Assembly (NCBI RefSeq): GCF_014633365.1
Contig: NC_068350.1
Span: 11,137,787 to 11,201,786 of the forward strand
Reading direction: 5' to 3'
Origin: Diospyros lotus
Lineage: Eukaryota; Streptophyta; Magnoliopsida; Ericales; Ebenaceae
DNA length: 64,000 nt
Part shown: piece after piece, positions 60,679 to 64,000 of the stretch
Layout of the letters: each line of letters begins with the position of its first letter
Numbering within the stretch: the stretch's first letter is position 1
Translations under genes and position numbers: made by a program
The notes under the pieces: model-generated
Seen by the model: the letters and a program-made list of their open reading frames with translations, nothing else
Database searches by the model: none
Told to the model about the DNA's origin: nothing

Positions 60679-62430
60679 ACTGTTGAAACAGGAATTGCTA
60701 AAATTTGTTTAGAAATTTGTGATAAAATAGAAAATTTTCTTGAATATTCTTTCCAATATTCTAAAATTAGAAAATATTTCAAAAATAAATATTAAACTCA
60801 AAAGAAATTGTTACATATAAATCAATTTCATATGTAAAATTTGATAAATTCCTAATTCATTTGTTTCTTTTGCCATTGAAATAAATAGTTGTTTCACGTT
60901 ATTACTCATTTCAAAAAAGTCCTTCATATTTAAAGATTGAGAAGATTGTTGGGCAACATTATTAAAATTAACACTAAACTTAATATACATATAAAAAATT
61001 AACTTCTTAATGTAATTTACTTTTTGTGCAACATCATAATTAGTTTTTCCTAAACATTTAACATACAAATTCAAATAGTCAAACAAACCATCTAATTTAC
61101 ATCTAGGATAAAAAACAATTGCCACAAGATAAATTTAAGGAATTTCATCAAAATAATTGCTCCATTTTGTTTTCATCAAACTAATTCTTTCTTTTAACTC
61201 TTCATCATTTTCATACTCTTGCATAACATTTACAATATTAATGCATACAATTAAAAATAATAAAGATATAACATAATAAACATCGAACAATGTATATGTA
61301 GTATCATTAAACATTTTTAATAAATTTAATTTTTTTTTCACAAATATTCTATTGTTGGGGATATAAAACAATATAGCCAACATTATTTACAAAAAATAAA
61401 AAATAAAAATTGTCTATAAGAAAATGATTCATTTAATAATTCATAAGTTAAGTTCCAACGTGTTGGAACATCTCTAGAAAATCTTTAAGTCTCGTGCTAT
61501 TTTCCTCGCAAAATCTAGTCCATTATTTCATTAGGTGTGGGTGAGCACACAAATATATAATCATAAATTTAATACATGGCATGAACATCTTATATGAAAA
61601 AATTTACCATCAAAACTTAGTTTACAAATATATTTTAAATTTCTAATAGATGCAGTATTGGCAGATGCATTATCAAAACCAATAAAAAAAAATTATTCAC
61701 TAAATAATATTCTTACAAAATTGAACTAATAATTTTGTAAATATTTTCGACGGTATGTCTTTCATCAAAAACTCTAAATGCAATAATACGTTTTTAAATG
61801 TTTCAACTATCATCAATCCAATGACATGTAATGCCCATATATGAATGCACTCGCCAAGGATCACTCCAAATATCACTACAAATAAAAATTTACCATTTAA
61901 ATTTTTAAAAGTTTCTATAACTTTTTTTTCTTTTTTATAAAGTGAATGAAGTATACATGTAAGAGTGGTTCTAGACATATGTTTAGCCGGAAGATTTAAA
62001 ATATTTTGACAATAATATAATTAACAAATTCTATTGTTTCACCAAAATTAAAAGATAAATATTCAATAGAAATTATTTTAGCTAATTCTTCCCTATTTTT
62101 TCATTGGAATAAACAAAAAGAGAAGAGGAATTAGAAGTTACAAACTTGGTTATTTGAGATTGTATCTTGTCAATACCCAATTGAGTTGCATGCTTGCTAT
62201 TTAAGTGCTTCCTAAATGCCTCATATCTACCACCATCTTTGTACTTTAATTGTTGTTCACAATAGTTGTAAGTAACTTGTATAAATCCATCTATCAAATA
62301 ATTGTTTTTGAAATGTACCTTGAAAATGTTGGATTTCAACATTTTTTTTTTTTTTGGTTGTAGATTGCTCTTATTATTGATCATTACCTTCATCATTAAT
62401 GTTTATGCGTTTGGATTCTTATGTAAAAAT
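60679..62430 (-). pseudogene. hAT transposase relic (BED zinc finger type)
   Basis: Minus-strand order: a BED-finger region (62396-62082; YEAFRKHLNSKHATQLG, with the first zinc ligand lost); the catalytic part read in another frame near 61920-61700 (FICSDIWSDPWRVHSYMGIT, CHWIDDS, AFRVFDERHTVENIYKI) and FDNASANTASI near 61650; then 61125-60811; and the start of the dimerisation domain, LEYWKEYSRKFSILSQISKQ followed by ILAIPVSTV, which ends at 60679 where the LTR begins. Frameshifts and stops are many. It belongs to the RICESLEEPER/DAYSLEEPER-like hAT group. Confidence 0.85.
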
Positions 62431-64000
62431 ATTTTCAAGAAATAATGACTCACTCTGGGTATATTCCTTAATCTTACTATTGCTTTTGTCACCACACATT
62501 TTTTTTTTGGATAAAAAAATTGAATAGAATTAAAAAATTAAGAGAAAAATAATTACAAAATTAAATTGTAATTACTAAGTGGAAAAAATGAAATTGAATT
62601 GAAAATTGAGAGAATGATAATAAGAAGTGAGAATTGAGTTGTGAATGAGAAAAAAAAATTGAAGTGGTATTTATAAAGTTTTTAAGTAATTTTTTTGAAA
62701 AATTAATAATTATTAAAAGGATAGGTAATTGTTAAATTTTTTATCGTTGCACATTTTATTTTTTTTTCCTAGTTTCAATTTTGGTTTTAAAAATCAGAAT
62801 TGAACCATAAGGGCTTATTTGATTGGCCATCTTTTTCATGAAAAATTACTATTTTCCATTCAAATTTTAGATTTTGAGGTGTTTGATTGACCAAATTTTT
62901 CAATAAAAATATTTTCCAACTTGTGGTCATGTGATACTCTTTTCTTACTTTTACCGGAATTGGTTTTCTCATTGGAGATGGGGAGGGGGTGGGGGTAGAT
63001 GCAATTTTCCATGAAAATGGAAAAATCCACTCACCACAAGTCCTTCCCCATCCACCATCACCCACCAATGGAGAAGATAAGAGAAGTCCAGATCTGGTGG
63101 TTGCAACTACCATTGGTGATCACTGAGGATCAACAATTGGCAAACAAACGCACCAGAGGAAGATGGTAGCTGCGTTGATGGTAGGGACGGCTAGTGATGA
63201 TCGACCATCTGCAAACAGACATGTTGTAGGAGGAAGATGGTAGTGGCGGCCAATGATGGTGGCAGTGGTTGAACGGCGACGATAGCGACAAGTAATCAAA
63301 GTAGGTTTAGGAAGGGAGAGAGAGAGGGGGGGGCATAGAAGAGAAGTGGGTTTGGGAAAGAGTGGAGGGGGGAGGGAAGAGACAGAGATGAGTTTGGGGT
63401 GAAAATTCTATAGAAAATAATTGTAATCAAATATCAAAAATTAAAAAGTATAAAAATTTATAAGTTGAAAATTAAATCAATCAAACACTCTTAATTGATG
63501 ATTTCCATGCAAATAATTTCTAGACAATTGAATTGTCTAGAATTTTTTTTTTTCTATACAAGTTCTATATTTGCAATCAAACGCACTTTAAGTATTTGAT
63601 TCTAGTTTTAGTTCTAATTTTTGAACTAGAACTACAAAAACGATTTTGGTTTGGATTTTAGAGGAACAGTTCCAATTCAGAGTGTAGTTAGGCCTTGCTT
63701 GGGTTTGCTCGAGGGTACAATAATGAGAAATATTTAAATATGATATTAATTAAGAAACTTAGGTAAGTCCATATATATTATGGTTACTATAATATATAAT
63801 TAATTTATTTTGATAAAAAATATAAAATATTATGTTAAAGGATATGCAATAAATTAAACATCTTACACATATATAATTATCATAGAATTCATATAAAATT
63901 ATATATATTTTGTTAATAAAGATGGATAATATGGTCTTTCCTTAATTTCTATTAAAAGATGCTGATGGAATTAAAATATAGAAGGAATAATAGGGACATT
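62431..64000. other. no supported gene; possible MITE remnant
   Basis: AT-rich flank. The block TTATTTGATTGGCCATCTTT (62814) has a direct partial copy, GTGTTTGATTGACCAAATTT (62880), and a related inverted copy near 63477 (AATCAATCAAACACTC), so a decayed inverted-repeat element may span about 62808-63492. I found no target duplication. The open frames here are low-complexity. Confidence 0.3.

Overview
This is nuclear DNA from a flowering plant, almost certainly a eudicot. The base composition is AT-rich, genes have short exons with GT/AG introns, the tRNA genes are nuclear plant-type, and most of the window is nested and decayed retrotransposon and transposon sequence. Nothing in it looks bacterial, organellar or viral. 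I cannot name the species from sequence alone.

Host genes are few and well spaced. (1) A minus-strand single-exon gene at 2576-3592 encodes a probable organelle-targeted basic coiled-coil protein of unknown function. (2) tRNA-Gly(GCC) and tRNA-Ser(AGA) genes lie 77 bp apart at 7020-7249. (3) A two-exon gene at 9838-10273 encodes a 90-residue secreted peptide with a six-cysteine C-terminus. (4) A five-exon gene at 19902-21634 encodes a 160-residue serine-rich protein with a terminal NWWQGSLYY motif. (5) A two-exon lipid-transfer-type protein gene lies at 34551-35012, minus strand. (6) A tRNA-Asp(GUC) gene lies at 35528-35599, minus strand. (7) A seven-exon RopGEF (PRONE domain) gene occupies 45890-48535, minus strand; its conserved tail appears broken next to a copia insertion. 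A relic exon 2 of a tau-class glutathione S-transferase lies at 56474-56822.

Transposons can be delimited by terminal repeats and target-site duplications (TSDs). They are: a LINE reverse transcriptase remnant (1-770); a PIF/Harbinger-type MITE (860-1660, TSD TTA); a deleted copia element A (11764-15072, TSD CAACA); a MULE-type MITE with long terminal inverted repeats (16219-16583, 9-10 bp TSD); a 10.3-kb copia element B (23628-33931, TSD AAGAT) that holds an Athila-like fragment, several Ty3-type LTR pieces and a hAT transposase fragment; a copia element D (35899-45738) hit both by a 2.66-kb solo LTR (39440-42101, TSD GGCAT) and by a Mutator-like element (43938-45656, TSD TATGTATAC); a nearly complete but dead copia element C (50292-56169); a 5S-rRNA-bearing Cassandra-type solo LTR (57447-57671) sitting inside a long Ty3-type LTR (57308-60678); and a BED-finger hAT relic (60679-62430).

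The genes do not form a pathway. The main interest is the insertion history, the damage to RopGEF and GST genes, the 5S-carrying solo LTR, the palindrome and GC-rich minisatellite inside the Mutator-like element, and the two small host proteins of unknown role. I found no convincing evidence for a wholly new multi-gene system.
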